A stretch of 50,584 nt of DNA from assembly GCA_017481235.1 (NCBI GenBank), contig JAFUPL010000034.1, forward strand, positions 1 through 50,584. Direction: 5' to 3'. This stretch comes from Clostridia bacterium. Lineage in GTDB: Bacteria > Bacillota > Clostridia > Christensenellales > UBA1242. The position numbers and the translations under genes were made by a program. Numbering within the stretch: the stretch's first letter is position 1; each line of letters starts with the position of its first letter. The notes below the pieces were generated by a model, which saw only the letters and a program-made list of their open reading frames with translations, made no database searches and was not told where the DNA came from. This document shows, one piece after another, positions 1-7,146 of this stretch.

Positions 1-387
1 GAAGTAAGAACATGGTTAAACGAAGTATTTTACATTGAAAGTGGAATAAGTTTAATCAAGAAGGATAAAACAACAATCCCAAACAATACAACCGCAGGGG
101 AAATAGATTCATACCCAGGCACACCAACAGAGGACTACATATGGTTACCAAGTTATCAAGAATGCAACACATGGCTTAGTAGTGATGAAGAAAGAATAGA
201 ATACGGTACCGACCTTACAGATGCAACGTACGGTTTTCGTAATAATACTTTTTTAGGTCGAACCAACTACTGGACACGCTCGGCCTTTTCTTCTGGCAGT
301 GTATACTTTGTTAACCCCCGTGGTTACATCGGTTCCTACTCCCCTACCGACGCTACTGTCGGCGTGCGGCCCGCTTTTGCCCTTTAG
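1..387 (+). CDS. DUF6273-type protein, C-terminal fragment (5' end outside window)
   Basis: Frame 1 is open from the window edge to the TAG at 385-387, giving 128 residues of a C-terminus. The visible end carries WTRSA followed by GVRPAFAL, the signature of DUF6273-type C-terminal domains, which are thought to have a C-type-lectin-like fold and sit at the end of secreted or cell-surface proteins. No start, signal peptide or anchor can be seen. Base composition changes inside the gene: A is about 45% over the first 120 nt but 14 of 117 nt (12%) over 271-387, where C rises to 39 of 117. This loss of A from the coding strand at a lectin-like C-terminus resembles a retroelement-diversified variable region (see findings). 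The family call is by motif recognition only; the ligand is unknown. Confidence 0.6.
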   Translation, partial: EVRTWLNEVFYIESGISLIKKDKTTIPNNTTAGEIDSYPGTPTEDYIWLPSYQECNTWLSSDEERIEYGTDLTDATYGFRNNTFLGRTNYWTRSAFSSGSVYFVNPRGYIGSYSPTDATVGVRPAFAL

Positions 388-463
388 ATGTGAAGGCGCT
401 ACGCTTATGAAAATATTGTGGAACTGCGTTGGCGTTTAAATATGAAAATATGAAGACAAATAC

Positions 464-499
464 AAAAAGGTAGTATTAAATACTATCTTTTTATTTTTT
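464..499. terminator. Rho-independent terminator after the DUF6273-type gene
   Basis: The arms 464-476 and 480-492 form a 13-bp stem with one G-U pair and a 3-nt loop (TAA). The right arm ends in a T-run that continues to 499. The left arm starts with five A, so it could also act on the minus strand. It lies about 75 nt after the stop at 387. Confidence 0.8.
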
Positions 500-507
500 G
501 GGGCGGT

Positions 508-550
508 AAAAAAACTCGCGTATTTGCGAGTTTTAGTTTTTTTTTATTAA
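508..550. terminator. Bidirectional terminator between convergent genes
   Basis: AAAACTCGC (511-519) pairs with GCGAGTTTT (526-534) around a 6-nt loop. T-rich sequence follows on the plus strand and an A-run (T-run on the minus strand) precedes it. It lies just past the stop of the minus-strand gene 555-1034, so it is probably that gene's terminator and a second stop for the plus-strand gene. Confidence 0.8.
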
Positions 551-554
551 AATG

Positions 555-1034
555 TTAAGCAAAGATTTTGCCGGTCTTTTTATACTTCTTTTCAAAGTTT
601 TTGTATTCCTTGTTAAGTTTGTAAAATCTCCAACCATAGAAGCACAAGATTCCACTTATAAATACGCCCATAACTATGTAGTGTGTGCCAGATATGCTTA
701 CGTCAAAAGCGTTAGGTTTGCGATATAGTACATCTTTATAACCCGCACTTTCAATTTCTGCCTTAGAGTTGTTGATTGCCTTGATACACCAAGCACCAGA
801 TTGAGTGTTGTGTAGATAAATCATATATTCGTCATCATCTACTTGTTCGCAATAGGCAACACATGCTCCAACTGCATAAGAAGTTTCCTTATTTTCCTTA
901 ATCTTATCCATGTAAATTCCATAAATCATGCCTTCCATTAAAACGATAAGAATAAGACCAACAAGAACAGCCATAACTGTTTTGAAACTCATCTCAAGCA
1001 TCTCGCGAGACTTCATTTTTTTTAAAAATTCCAT
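555..1034 (-). CDS. Small membrane protein with two transmembrane helices, function unknown
   Basis: This encodes 159 residues beginning MEFLKKMK. I chose the ATG at 1034 because an AGGGGG ribosome site sits about 5 nt upstream; a longer reading starting at 1064 would begin upstream of that site. A hydrophobic helix spans roughly residues 19-42 and a second roughly residues 116-136. The segment between them (about 70 residues, three Cys, acidic patch DDDE) is probably outside the membrane, and a Lys-rich tail follows the second helix. No family was recognised. It is transcribed alone, convergent with the DUF6273-type gene and divergent from mrnC. The coding call is firm because of the ribosome site, the clean terminator and the membrane pattern; the function is open. 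Confidence 0.75.
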   Translation of the reverse strand: MEFLKKMKSREMLEMSFKTVMAVLVGLILIVLMEGMIYGIYMDKIKENKETSYAVGACVAYCEQVDDDEYMIYLHNTQSGAWCIKAINNSKAEIESAGYKDVLYRKPNAFDVSISGTHYIVMGVFISGILCFYGWRFYKLNKEYKNFEKKYKKTGKIFA

Positions 1035-1150
1035 ATTACCCCCTAAATATTTTAGATAAGACATTTATTTACAAAATGCGACATTTCTAAACTATTTATT
1101 TCAAGTATACTAATAAAAAAACAAATTGTCAAAGAAATTTAAGCACTTTC

Positions 1151-1179
1151 TTTACAAATTTATAAAATTGTGTTATTAT
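1151..1179 (+). promoter_or_regulatory. SigA-type promoter of the mrnC operon, probably leaderless
   Basis: TTTACA (1151-1156), a 17-nt spacer and TATTAT (1174-1179) form a good housekeeping promoter. The mrnC ATG is at 1188, only 8 nt past the -10 box, so transcription should begin at or within a base or two of the start codon. No Shine-Dalgarno sequence is present, which agrees with a leaderless mRNA. Confidence 0.6.
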
Positions 1180-1187
1180 TGCGATAT

Positions 1188-1592
1188 ATGGATAAGAATA
1201 ATAAAAAAATATACGAATTAAATGCCATTAAATTGGCATATATGGGAGATAGTGTGTTTTCGCTATATATAAGGCAACACTTTATTGTTAATACGGACAA
1301 GAAAAATGCGGATTTAAATAAATGTGTAAACGCTATTGTATGCGCAAACAATCAATCAAAGTTGATGGACGTGATTAGACCATTATTAAATGAGATTGAA
1401 CAAGAGATTGTTAATCGTGCAAAAAATTTGCATTTTAACAATATTGCTAAAAATAGCACGCCAGAAGATTACACTAAGGCAACCGAATTTGAAGCATTGC
1501 TTGGGTATCTATATTTGACCAAGCAAGAAGAGAGATTACAAGAATTTATTAAAATTAGTTTGGAGAAGTATTATGATAGTGGAAGGAATTAA
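1188..1592 (+). CDS. mrnC: Mini-ribonuclease 3 (mini-III)
   Basis: A 134-residue RNase III catalytic domain without a double-stranded-RNA-binding domain, as in Bacillus MrnC, which matures 23S rRNA. The signature helix LAYMGDSVFSLYIR with the catalytic Asp is near residues 17-30, and the second acidic motif TEFEALLGYLYL is near residues 101-112. I chose the ATG at 1188; a GTG at 1170 would lie upstream of the predicted transcription start and has no ribosome site. First gene of the operon; its last 20 nt overlap rlmB, suggesting translational coupling. The order mrnC then a SpoU-type methylase is conserved in Firmicutes. Length is typical for the family. Confidence 0.92.
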   Translation: MDKNNKKIYELNAIKLAYMGDSVFSLYIRQHFIVNTDKKNADLNKCVNAIVCANNQSKLMDVIRPLLNEIEQEIVNRAKNLHFNNIAKNSTPEDYTKATEFEALLGYLYLTKQEERLQEFIKISLEKYYDSGRN

Positions 1593-2304
1593 TTGTGCGC
1601 ATGAATTACTAAATGCAAATTATCCAATGGAAAAGGTTATAATTAATAAAGAATTAAGCAAAAAGTTAGATAATATCATTGCATTGGCAAATCAAAAAGG
1701 TGTAAAAATTGAATATGTGGATAAAAAGGGTATTGAAAAATTAACCAAAAGTAAAAATTCACAAGGTGTGTTATGTTTTGTTAGCGCATTTAAATATTGT
1801 CAAGTTGGAGACATATTGAAAGATGCTGAAACTAAGGGGCATGCACCTTTTATAATTATACTTGACGGTATTGTTGACCCGCATAATGTGGGTGCTATTA
1901 TTCGTACTGCTGAATGTGTTGGTGTTGATGGGATTATTATAGCGCAAAATCGTGCGTGTGAAATTAACGAAACAGTGTTTAAAACAAGTGCTGGTGCGGT
2001 TGCACATATGAAGGTTGCGCAAGTTGTAAACCTTAGTCAAACTATTGAAAAGTTGAAATCTAAAAATATTTGGGTATATTCGCTTGAAGCGGGCAATACT
2101 TCAATGTATGACACTGATTTGACGGGTGCTATAGCACTGGTAATTGGTAGCGAAGGTGAAGGTGTTAGTAGACTTGTAAATCGCACTTGTGATGGAACAA
2201 TATCAATACCTTTAAATGGCAAAGTTAACAGTTTAAATGCTTCCAATGCGGGAGCAATTGCAATGTATGAAGCATTAAGGCAAAGGAAAATATGTCGCAA
2301 ATAA
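1573..2304 (+). CDS. rlmB: SpoU/TrmH-family rRNA 2'-O-methyltransferase (RlmB-like)
   Basis: 243 residues. An N-terminal substrate-binding region (about residues 1-75, starting IVEGINCAHELL) precedes a SPOUT knot domain. The three SpoU motifs are visible: DPHNVGAIIRTAE near residue 102, the S-adenosylmethionine-binding VIGSEGEGVS near 191, and IPLNGKVNSLNASNAGAIA near 211. The family methylates ribose at G2251 of 23S rRNA in E. coli; the exact target here is inferred. The ATG at 1573 is preceded by GGAG and lies inside the end of mrnC. The gene overlaps sigH by 13 nt. In Bacillus this gene sits in the same place, between mrnC and sigH. Confidence 0.9.
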   Translation: MIVEGINCAHELLNANYPMEKVIINKELSKKLDNIIALANQKGVKIEYVDKKGIEKLTKSKNSQGVLCFVSAFKYCQVGDILKDAETKGHAPFIIILDGIVDPHNVGAIIRTAECVGVDGIIIAQNRACEINETVFKTSAGAVAHMKVAQVVNLSQTIEKLKSKNIWVYSLEAGNTSMYDTDLTGAIALVIGSEGEGVSRLVNRTCDGTISIPLNGKVNSLNASNAGAIAMYEALRQRKICRK

Positions 2305-2885
2305 CAGAAATTGTAAATAAGGCAAAGTTAGGTGATTTTGAAAGTATGGAATACATACTTAAGTTTTTTAAACCAAAAGTTACCGCAATTTGTCGAGAAT
2401 ACTTTTTGTTAGGGGCAGATTTTGATGATTTAAACCAAGAAGGAATGATTGGTTTGTATAGAGCAATTGTTGGATTTAACGAAAACAAAAATGACAACTT
2501 TTCTAGTTTTGCAACAATGTGTATTCATCATCAAATTCAAAATGCTGTTAAGGTTGCTAGTAGCAAAAAAAATCAACCCTTAAACGATTATATATCAATT
2601 AGCGTTGAGGGTGGTTTTAGCGAAGGTGACGATTCGCCTAAAATCATTTTGCAAGCAAAGGATAAAGGTGCCGAACAGTTGTCAATAGATAAAGAACGCG
2701 AACAAATTTTGCATAAAAATTTAAAACAAGTATTGACAAAAGAGCAATATGGGATATTATTATTATATCTTAATGGTTATAGTTATGGTGAGATTGCCCA
2801 AAGATATAATATAACTTCTAAAAAGGTAGATAATAATATCCAAGCAATCAAACGCAAATTAAGAATATTGTTTAAAGGAGAATAA
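2292..2885 (+). CDS. sigH: RNA polymerase sigma factor SigH (Spo0H)
   Basis: 197 residues, the size of Bacillus SigH, the sigma factor for the transition state and the start of sporulation. The region 2 core reads REYFLLGADFDDLNQEGMIG (about residues 35-54), followed by FSSFATMCIHHQIQNAVK for -10 recognition and melting. A short linker leads to region 4, whose helix-turn-helix is around YSYGEIAQRYNITSKKVDN (residues 168-186). It overlaps rlmB by 13 nt and lies 4 nt before dnaX, so it is expressed within the housekeeping operon. Upstream neighbours match the Bacillus sigH locus, except that the PIN-like gene yacP is absent. No separate promoter for sigH was seen. Confidence 0.9.
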   Translation: MSQITEIVNKAKLGDFESMEYILKFFKPKVTAICREYFLLGADFDDLNQEGMIGLYRAIVGFNENKNDNFSSFATMCIHHQIQNAVKVASSKKNQPLNDYISISVEGGFSEGDDSPKIILQAKDKGAEQLSIDKEREQILHKNLKQVLTKEQYGILLLYLNGYSYGEIAQRYNITSKKVDNNIQAIKRKLRILFKGE

Positions 2886-2889
2886 GTGT

Positions 2890-4497
2890 ATGAATTTGGC
2901 ATTATATCGCGAATTTAGACCTACTACTTTTCAAGGTGTTATAGGTCAAAATCATATTACTCGCACACTATCCAATCAAGTTAAAAGTGGTGAACTTACC
3001 CATGCATACTTGTTTACGGGCACTAGAGGAACTGGTAAAACTAGTTGTGCCAAAATTTTTAGCAAAGCAATAAATTGTTTGTCGCCAAATGATGGGTCGC
3101 CTTGCGGAAAGTGTCAAGTGTGTCAAGCGTTAGATTTGCCTAACACAGATGTTTTGGAAATAGATGCGGCAAGTAATAATCGCGTGGACGAAATTAGAGA
3201 TTTAAGGGAACGTGTTAAATATCCTCCAACAATTGCTAGGAAAAAAGTATACATAATTGACGAGGTTCATATGCTTACTGAAAGTGCGTTTAATGCGTTA
3301 TTAAAAACACTTGAAGAACCTCCAGAATATGTAGTATTTATATTGGCAACTACCGAAGTTCATAAACTTCCAGCAACAATACTCTCGCGTTGTACTCGTT
3401 TTGATTTTAGATTGCTAACAACTGAAGAATTGGTTAAGCATTTAAAATATGTGTTTAACGAAAAAAATATATCTTGTGATGAAAATAGTTTGTATTTGAT
3501 TGCGTCGCAAGGTGCGGGAAGTGTGCGGGATACATTATCAATTGCCGATAGCGTGTCGGCTTTTTGTGAAAAAAATATAACCTTCAATAAATGTTTGGAA
3601 GTATTGGGTTTAACATCTAATGAAGGGATTACAAAACTTGTTAATAATATAATTGACGGAAACATTCAAGGAATTTTTAGCGAAGTTAAAAATATATTAA
3701 ATCGTGGCAAAAATATTACTTTACTATGTAAGGAAACTACTGAATATTTTAAAAACCTATTACTTATTCAAGCGGGTGTAAAAGATTTAAATACATTAAA
3801 TATAATGCCAAACGAATTAGAACTTATGTCAACTCAAGCAAGTAAACTTGATATGGAAGTTGTTAAAATTGGTTTTGATAAGTTTGCTCGTATTGAACTT
3901 GATTTAAAATATAGTGTTAATCCTCAAAATTTGTTTGAGGCGGTGTGTATATCCTTAATAAATGCGCAAAATAGAATAGATTTAAGACAAGTTACAAATA
4001 CCCAACCTATTATAACCAATGTGGTGCAAAACACTATGCAATCATCTACATTAAATAATAGCGTTGCACAAACAAGCAATGTTGCGCAAGATAATCCACA
4101 AACTAATATTAGTCAAACTCAATTTAGTAACACCAACACATCACATTCGAATATATCTAATAGTAATACTAATTTTAGTAGTGAGATTGACCGCCTTTGG
4201 GGAAGTGTGTTATTGGAGATTAAAAAACGCAATATGTTTGCGCTAAGTTCTTCATTAAAAGATATATATGGCGTGCATATGGTAGGCAATTGCTTGGTTT
4301 TAAAAACAAATGATCAAAGTGTGTTAAAAACGATTGACGAACCAACCAAACTTGATGTAATATTGAGTATAGCGTCATCAATTAATGAAAAAATTAAAAG
4401 AGTGGAAATCCACTATGATGAGTCGAATAAAAGTAGTAAGGACATTGCTACGGAATTAAAAAATATATTTATGAATAAATTAAAGATAAAGGAGTAA
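2890..4497 (+). CDS. dnaX: DNA polymerase III subunits gamma/tau
   Basis: 535 residues; the clamp-loader ATPase of the replicative polymerase. The AAA+ module carries Walker A GTRGTGKT (residues 44-51), a cysteine cluster for zinc (between about residues 64 and 80), Walker B with DEVHML near residue 124, and sensor 1 LATTEVHKL. The collar follows, then a Gln/Asn/Ser-rich low-complexity linker (about 360-420) and a small C-terminal domain. AAAGGAG lies ahead of the ATG. It sits between sigH and ebfC with gaps of 4 and 5 nt. One of the only two GATC sites in the first 46 kb is in this gene (4312). No programmed-frameshift signal was evident. Confidence 0.95.
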   Translation: MNLALYREFRPTTFQGVIGQNHITRTLSNQVKSGELTHAYLFTGTRGTGKTSCAKIFSKAINCLSPNDGSPCGKCQVCQALDLPNTDVLEIDAASNNRVDEIRDLRERVKYPPTIARKKVYIIDEVHMLTESAFNALLKTLEEPPEYVVFILATTEVHKLPATILSRCTRFDFRLLTTEELVKHLKYVFNEKNISCDENSLYLIASQGAGSVRDTLSIADSVSAFCEKNITFNKCLEVLGLTSNEGITKLVNNIIDGNIQGIFSEVKNILNRGKNITLLCKETTEYFKNLLLIQAGVKDLNTLNIMPNELELMSTQASKLDMEVVKIGFDKFARIELDLKYSVNPQNLFEAVCISLINAQNRIDLRQVTNTQPIITNVVQNTMQSSTLNNSVAQTSNVAQDNPQTNISQTQFSNTNTSHSNISNSNTNFSSEIDRLWGSVLLEIKKRNMFALSSSLKDIYGVHMVGNCLVLKTNDQSVLKTIDEPTKLDVILSIASSINEKIKRVEIHYDESNKSSKDIATELKNIFMNKLKIKE

Positions 4498-4502
4498 TTT
4501 TT

Positions 4503-4841
4503 ATGGGTAATTTTAGAGGCGGAATGGGAGGTTTTGGCGGAATGAATATGCAAAACCTTATGCGTCAAGCACAAAAAATGCAAGAAGATATGGTTAAAGC
4601 ACAAGAAGAATTAGAAAACACAACCGTTGAAGGTGTTAGCGGTGGAGGAATGGTTAAGGTAACCATGACTTGTGGTGGTGAAATTAAAAGTTTTAAACTT
4701 GCGCGTGAAGCAGTTGATCCTGACGATATTGAAATGTTGGAAGATTTAATTATTGCCGCTATCAAAGACGCTAGCGCAAAAGCAAAAGAAATTAAAGATG
4801 ACAAAATGGGTGGATTTGGAAACCTTGGTGGATTGATGTAA
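4503..4841 (+). CDS. ebfC: YbaB/EbfC-family nucleoid-associated protein
   Basis: 112 residues with the family pattern: a Gly/Met-rich N-terminus (about residues 3-16), the helix LMRQAQKMQEDMVKAQEELE (20-39), the beta region VEGVSGGGMVKVTMTCGGEI, and a C-terminal helix. Members bind DNA as dimers and nearly always lie between dnaX and recR, as here (gaps of 5 and 2 nt). A ribosome site AAAGGAG precedes the ATG. The second GATC site of the first 46 kb is here, at 4716. The identification rests on both sequence pattern and gene order. Confidence 0.93.
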   Translation: MGNFRGGMGGFGGMNMQNLMRQAQKMQEDMVKAQEELENTTVEGVSGGGMVKVTMTCGGEIKSFKLAREAVDPDDIEMLEDLIIAAIKDASAKAKEIKDDKMGGFGNLGGLM

Positions 4842-4843
4842 TT

Positions 4844-5440
4844 ATGTCAAATATTATTGAATCAATGGAAAGATTGGTAAACGAATTATCAAAACTTCCT
4901 AGTTGTGGCAAAAAAACTGCTCAACGTTATGCTTATTATTTAGTAAAAGCAGATAATAGCGTGGTTGAAAATTTGCAAAAAGCAATAACCGAAGCAAAAC
5001 AAAAAATTCACTATTGCGCTAAATGTGGAAACTTTACCGATAAGGAATTGTGTGACAATTGTTCTAAGGCAAATCCTGACCCTATCATTTGCGTAGTTAA
5101 AGAACCAAAAGATGTCTCCGCGCTTGAAAAGGTGTTGCAATTTAATGGCACATATCATGTGTTGCATGGTGTTATTAGTCCGCTAGACAATAAAGGACCT
5201 AATGATATTAATTTAAAAAGTTTGCTATCTCGTGTGGGTGAGGAAAATATTAAAGAAGTTATTATTGCAACAAATCCAGATGTTGAAGGTGAGGCAACCG
5301 CTATGTATATTGCCAATCTCTTAAAACCTCTTGGAATTAAGGTTAGCCGTATTGCTCAAGGCGTTGCTATGGGTAGTGAACTTGAATTTGCCGATGCAAT
5401 AACATTGGGCAAAGCAATCGAAAATCGTAGAGAAATGTAA
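4844..5440 (+). CDS. recR: Recombination mediator protein RecR
   Basis: 198 residues, the usual length. It acts with RecO and RecF to load RecA on gapped DNA. An N-terminal helix-hairpin-helix (LSKLPSCGKKTAQRYAYYL, residues 15-33) is followed by a four-cysteine zinc finger (CAKCGNF...CDNC, about 58-73). A TOPRIM domain (ICVVKEPKDVSALE and later TNPDVEGEATAMYIA) and the C-terminal Walker-B-like region follow. It is the last gene of the operon; a structured block and a terminator come after it. Confidence 0.95.
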   Translation: MSNIIESMERLVNELSKLPSCGKKTAQRYAYYLVKADNSVVENLQKAITEAKQKIHYCAKCGNFTDKELCDNCSKANPDPIICVVKEPKDVSALEKVLQFNGTYHVLHGVISPLDNKGPNDINLKSLLSRVGEENIKEVIIATNPDVEGEATAMYIANLLKPLGIKVSRIAQGVAMGSELEFADAITLGKAIENRREM

Positions 5441-5515
5441 ACTGGGCGAAGCAAATCCTAGCGGATTTCAACATTGCTAACGCAATCTGTTCGCTTTGCT
5501 CACGCTTCGCCAGTT
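5440..5515. repeat. Multi-arm palindromic element after recR
   Basis: An outer stem pairs 5440-5452 with 5504-5515 (12 bp with one bulged G) and includes GCGAAGC/GCTTCGC. It encloses two hairpins: AAATCC (5453-5458) with GGATTT (5463-5468), and ATTGC (5473-5477) with GCAAT (5482-5486), each with a 4-nt loop. The sequence GCGAAGCAAAT also begins the hairpin at 20957. No strong T-run follows, so it is not a typical terminator. It may be a dispersed palindromic repeat or a structured 3' end of the recR mRNA. Confidence 0.6.
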
Positions 5516-5527
5516 TTGAATTACGTC

Positions 5528-5572
5528 AGATTACACTAAATGCCAATGTAAACATTGTCGCTTGTGTAATCT
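5528..5572. other. Nested inverted repeat
   Basis: AGATTACAC (5528-5536) pairs perfectly with GTGTAATCT (5564-5572). Within it CAATG (5544-5548) pairs with CATTG (5553-5557) around TAAA. No open reading frame or T-run goes with it. Function unknown; it lies between the multi-arm element and the terminator. Confidence 0.6.
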
Positions 5573-5583
5573 TCCTAAATTAT

Positions 5584-5618
5584 AAAAAAAGAGCAATTAA
5601 CAGTTGCTCAATTTTTTT
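5584..5618. terminator. Bidirectional terminator between recR and acpP
   Basis: An A-run (5584-5590), GAGCAA (5591-5596), a 7-nt loop and TTGCTC (5604-5609) are followed by a T-run to 5618. The A and T tracts flank the stem symmetrically, so it should stop both the recR operon and the convergent acpP. Confidence 0.88.
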
Positions 5619-5622
5619 GTTT

Positions 5623-5853
5623 TTATTTAATTTGTTGCTTTTCCATATAGGTTACAATGTCGCCAATTGTTGACAATTTCATAGCGTCTTGGTCTGGGAT
5701 TGTAATGCCATATTCGTCTTCAAGCATCATAAGCATTTCCACAATATCAAGACTGTCTGCACCTAAATCTTCAATCAACTTTGATTGTAATGTGATATCT
5801 TCAACTTTTTTGCCTAATTTGTTGGCAATCATTTTAATAATTTTATCTTGCAT
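5623..5853 (-). CDS. acpP: Acyl carrier protein
   Basis: 76 residues, the typical length. The Ser of GADSLDIVEML (about residues 31-41) receives the 4'-phosphopantetheine arm that carries growing acyl chains in fatty-acid synthesis. The acidic helix II and the small size are diagnostic. A ribosome site AAGGAG lies a few nt before the ATG. The gene stands alone and convergent to the recR operon, not beside fab genes as is common. Its promoter and a possible operator are listed separately. Confidence 0.95.
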   Translation of the reverse strand: MQDKIIKMIANKLGKKVEDITLQSKLIEDLGADSLDIVEMLMMLEDEYGITIPDQDAMKLSTIGDIVTYMEKQQIK

Positions 5854-5871
5854 AATTAACTCCTTTTTGTG

Positions 5872-5887
5872 TTATCTAAAAAGATAA
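5872..5887 (-). promoter_or_regulatory. Inverted repeat in the acpP leader, operator-like
   Basis: TTATCT (5872-5877) and AGATAA (5882-5887) form a perfect 6-4-6 inverted repeat. It lies just downstream of the predicted acpP transcription start and upstream of its ribosome site. It does not match the Bacillus FapR operator. It could be a repressor site or a weak hairpin in the leader. Confidence 0.35.
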
Positions 5888-5904
5888 TCAATTTAAACAT
5901 AAAT

Positions 5905-5933
5905 ATTTTATAATAAAAATAAAAAAAAGTAAA
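5905..5933 (-). promoter_or_regulatory. Candidate acpP promoter
   Basis: On the minus strand, TTTACT (5933-5928), a 17-nt spacer and TAAAAT (5910-5905) give a plausible SigA promoter, with a leader of about 45 nt before the ATG at 5853. The rest of 5854-6104 is A+T-rich with nothing else clear. Confidence 0.5.
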
Positions 5934-6104
5934 GCATTTGAAGGGTTAAATTGCATTAATTATATTTATTTGTCAATTTGACTAAGGTTGGCAAATATTA
6001 TATATATTGATTTTCGACAATATTAGGCAATAAAAGATGATAGTGGGTTTTATATTGCAAATTTTTTATTTTAAAAATATCGTTTAATAGTTAGCATTAT
6101 ATCT

Positions 6105-7052
6105 ATGAGAATAATAGATAAAAGCAATTCAATAGATGAAGTGGTTGAGTTTATTTTAAGTAAGGCAAAATATCAAAAAGTTATATTGTGTATTGATGAA
6201 AGTAGTGATATGGATTTGATGGACAAGATTGTAAATCAAATTTCTAAAAGTGTAATACTGCTTAAATATTACTACAACAAAAGCAATATTTCTGCGTTTA
6301 ATAATATGGTTAATAATGGTGTGAGGATTGTGATATATAATGTAACACTTGAACATTTTTATAAGTTACAAAACAGTAACAATTATATATTAAATATATT
6401 TTTCCCACAATCAAATTTTATTTTGCCATACATTACAAATATTGAAAGTGTTTATGGTGATAATTTATTAATTTGCAATACAGACCAAAAGGACTACACA
6501 ACGCTAATCTTTATGTATGAAATGGCGTTAAATAAGATTTGGCAACTATTAATTCAAGATATTGAAGTGGACATTACAATATTTAAAAATCTTGATGCAA
6601 TTTCAAATGGTAAAGTAGACTTTTATGTTGGGATATTAAATCAAGTGCAAGCATTAAAAAGTGGCAATAACGAGTACAAAGATATAGATGAAAATCAATT
6701 GCCGTATTATGCATACTTGCGCATGTGTGCTGTATTTAAAATGTTGACCAATTTAATTAACGGTGACGAACAATATATTGATTTTTATAAAACTGAACTA
6801 AATGCTAAAGCAATCAAAAAAGCGCACGACTTGGTAGTGGGATATAATATTGTAGAATTACTGAGATATAATTGTGGTAATTTATTGAAGATAAATAATG
6901 CCATATTAAATAGAACAAAAATAATAATTAAAAAATATTTTAATTTTAAAAATATAAAATTAAATAAACTAAATAAAATAATAAAAAATCAATCAAAGTT
7001 GCTAAATATAGACAATTTACTATATATTTCATATATATTTAACTGTGTTTAA
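6105..7052 (+). CDS. Protein of unknown function upstream of spoIIR
   Basis: 315 residues with no signal peptide or clear membrane segment, so probably cytoplasmic. The first 100 residues alternate beta and alpha (VILCIDESSDMDLMDKIVNQ, then VRIVIYNVTLEHFYKL), loosely like a Rossmann-type fold. The middle is helical. The last 60 residues are Asn/Ile/Lys-rich, reflecting very A+T-rich DNA (6900-7040). No family was recognised. No ribosome site precedes the ATG at 6105, so the start is uncertain or the mRNA is leaderless. It lies 94 nt upstream of spoIIR on the same strand, which hints at a spore-related role but does not show it. Confidence 0.65.
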   Translation: MRIIDKSNSIDEVVEFILSKAKYQKVILCIDESSDMDLMDKIVNQISKSVILLKYYYNKSNISAFNNMVNNGVRIVIYNVTLEHFYKLQNSNNYILNIFFPQSNFILPYITNIESVYGDNLLICNTDQKDYTTLIFMYEMALNKIWQLLIQDIEVDITIFKNLDAISNGKVDFYVGILNQVQALKSGNNEYKDIDENQLPYYAYLRMCAVFKMLTNLINGDEQYIDFYKTELNAKAIKKAHDLVVGYNIVELLRYNCGNLLKINNAILNRTKIIIKKYFNFKNIKLNKLNKIIKNQSKLLNIDNLLYISYIFNCV

Positions 7053-7146
7053 AATAGCCAAATTTAGACAAATTAATATATTATTAATATATTTTATAAT
7101 TATTTTTTTTAATATTTTAGGCAAATATTTCATTAAGGAGTAAGTT

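Noticed and set aside
388-420. Retroelement target hairpin just after the DUF6273-type stop
   Set aside because: AAGGCG and CGCTT pair only with a bulge and a 3-nt loop, too weak to use as evidence.
2890-4497. Programmed frameshift in dnaX
   Set aside because: No slippery heptamer with a following hairpin was evident; the full-length frame is continuous.
5440-5515. tRNA-like cloverleaf after recR
   Set aside because: The outer stem is too long, only two inner arms form, and the conserved tRNA loop sequences and a CCA-side layout are missing.
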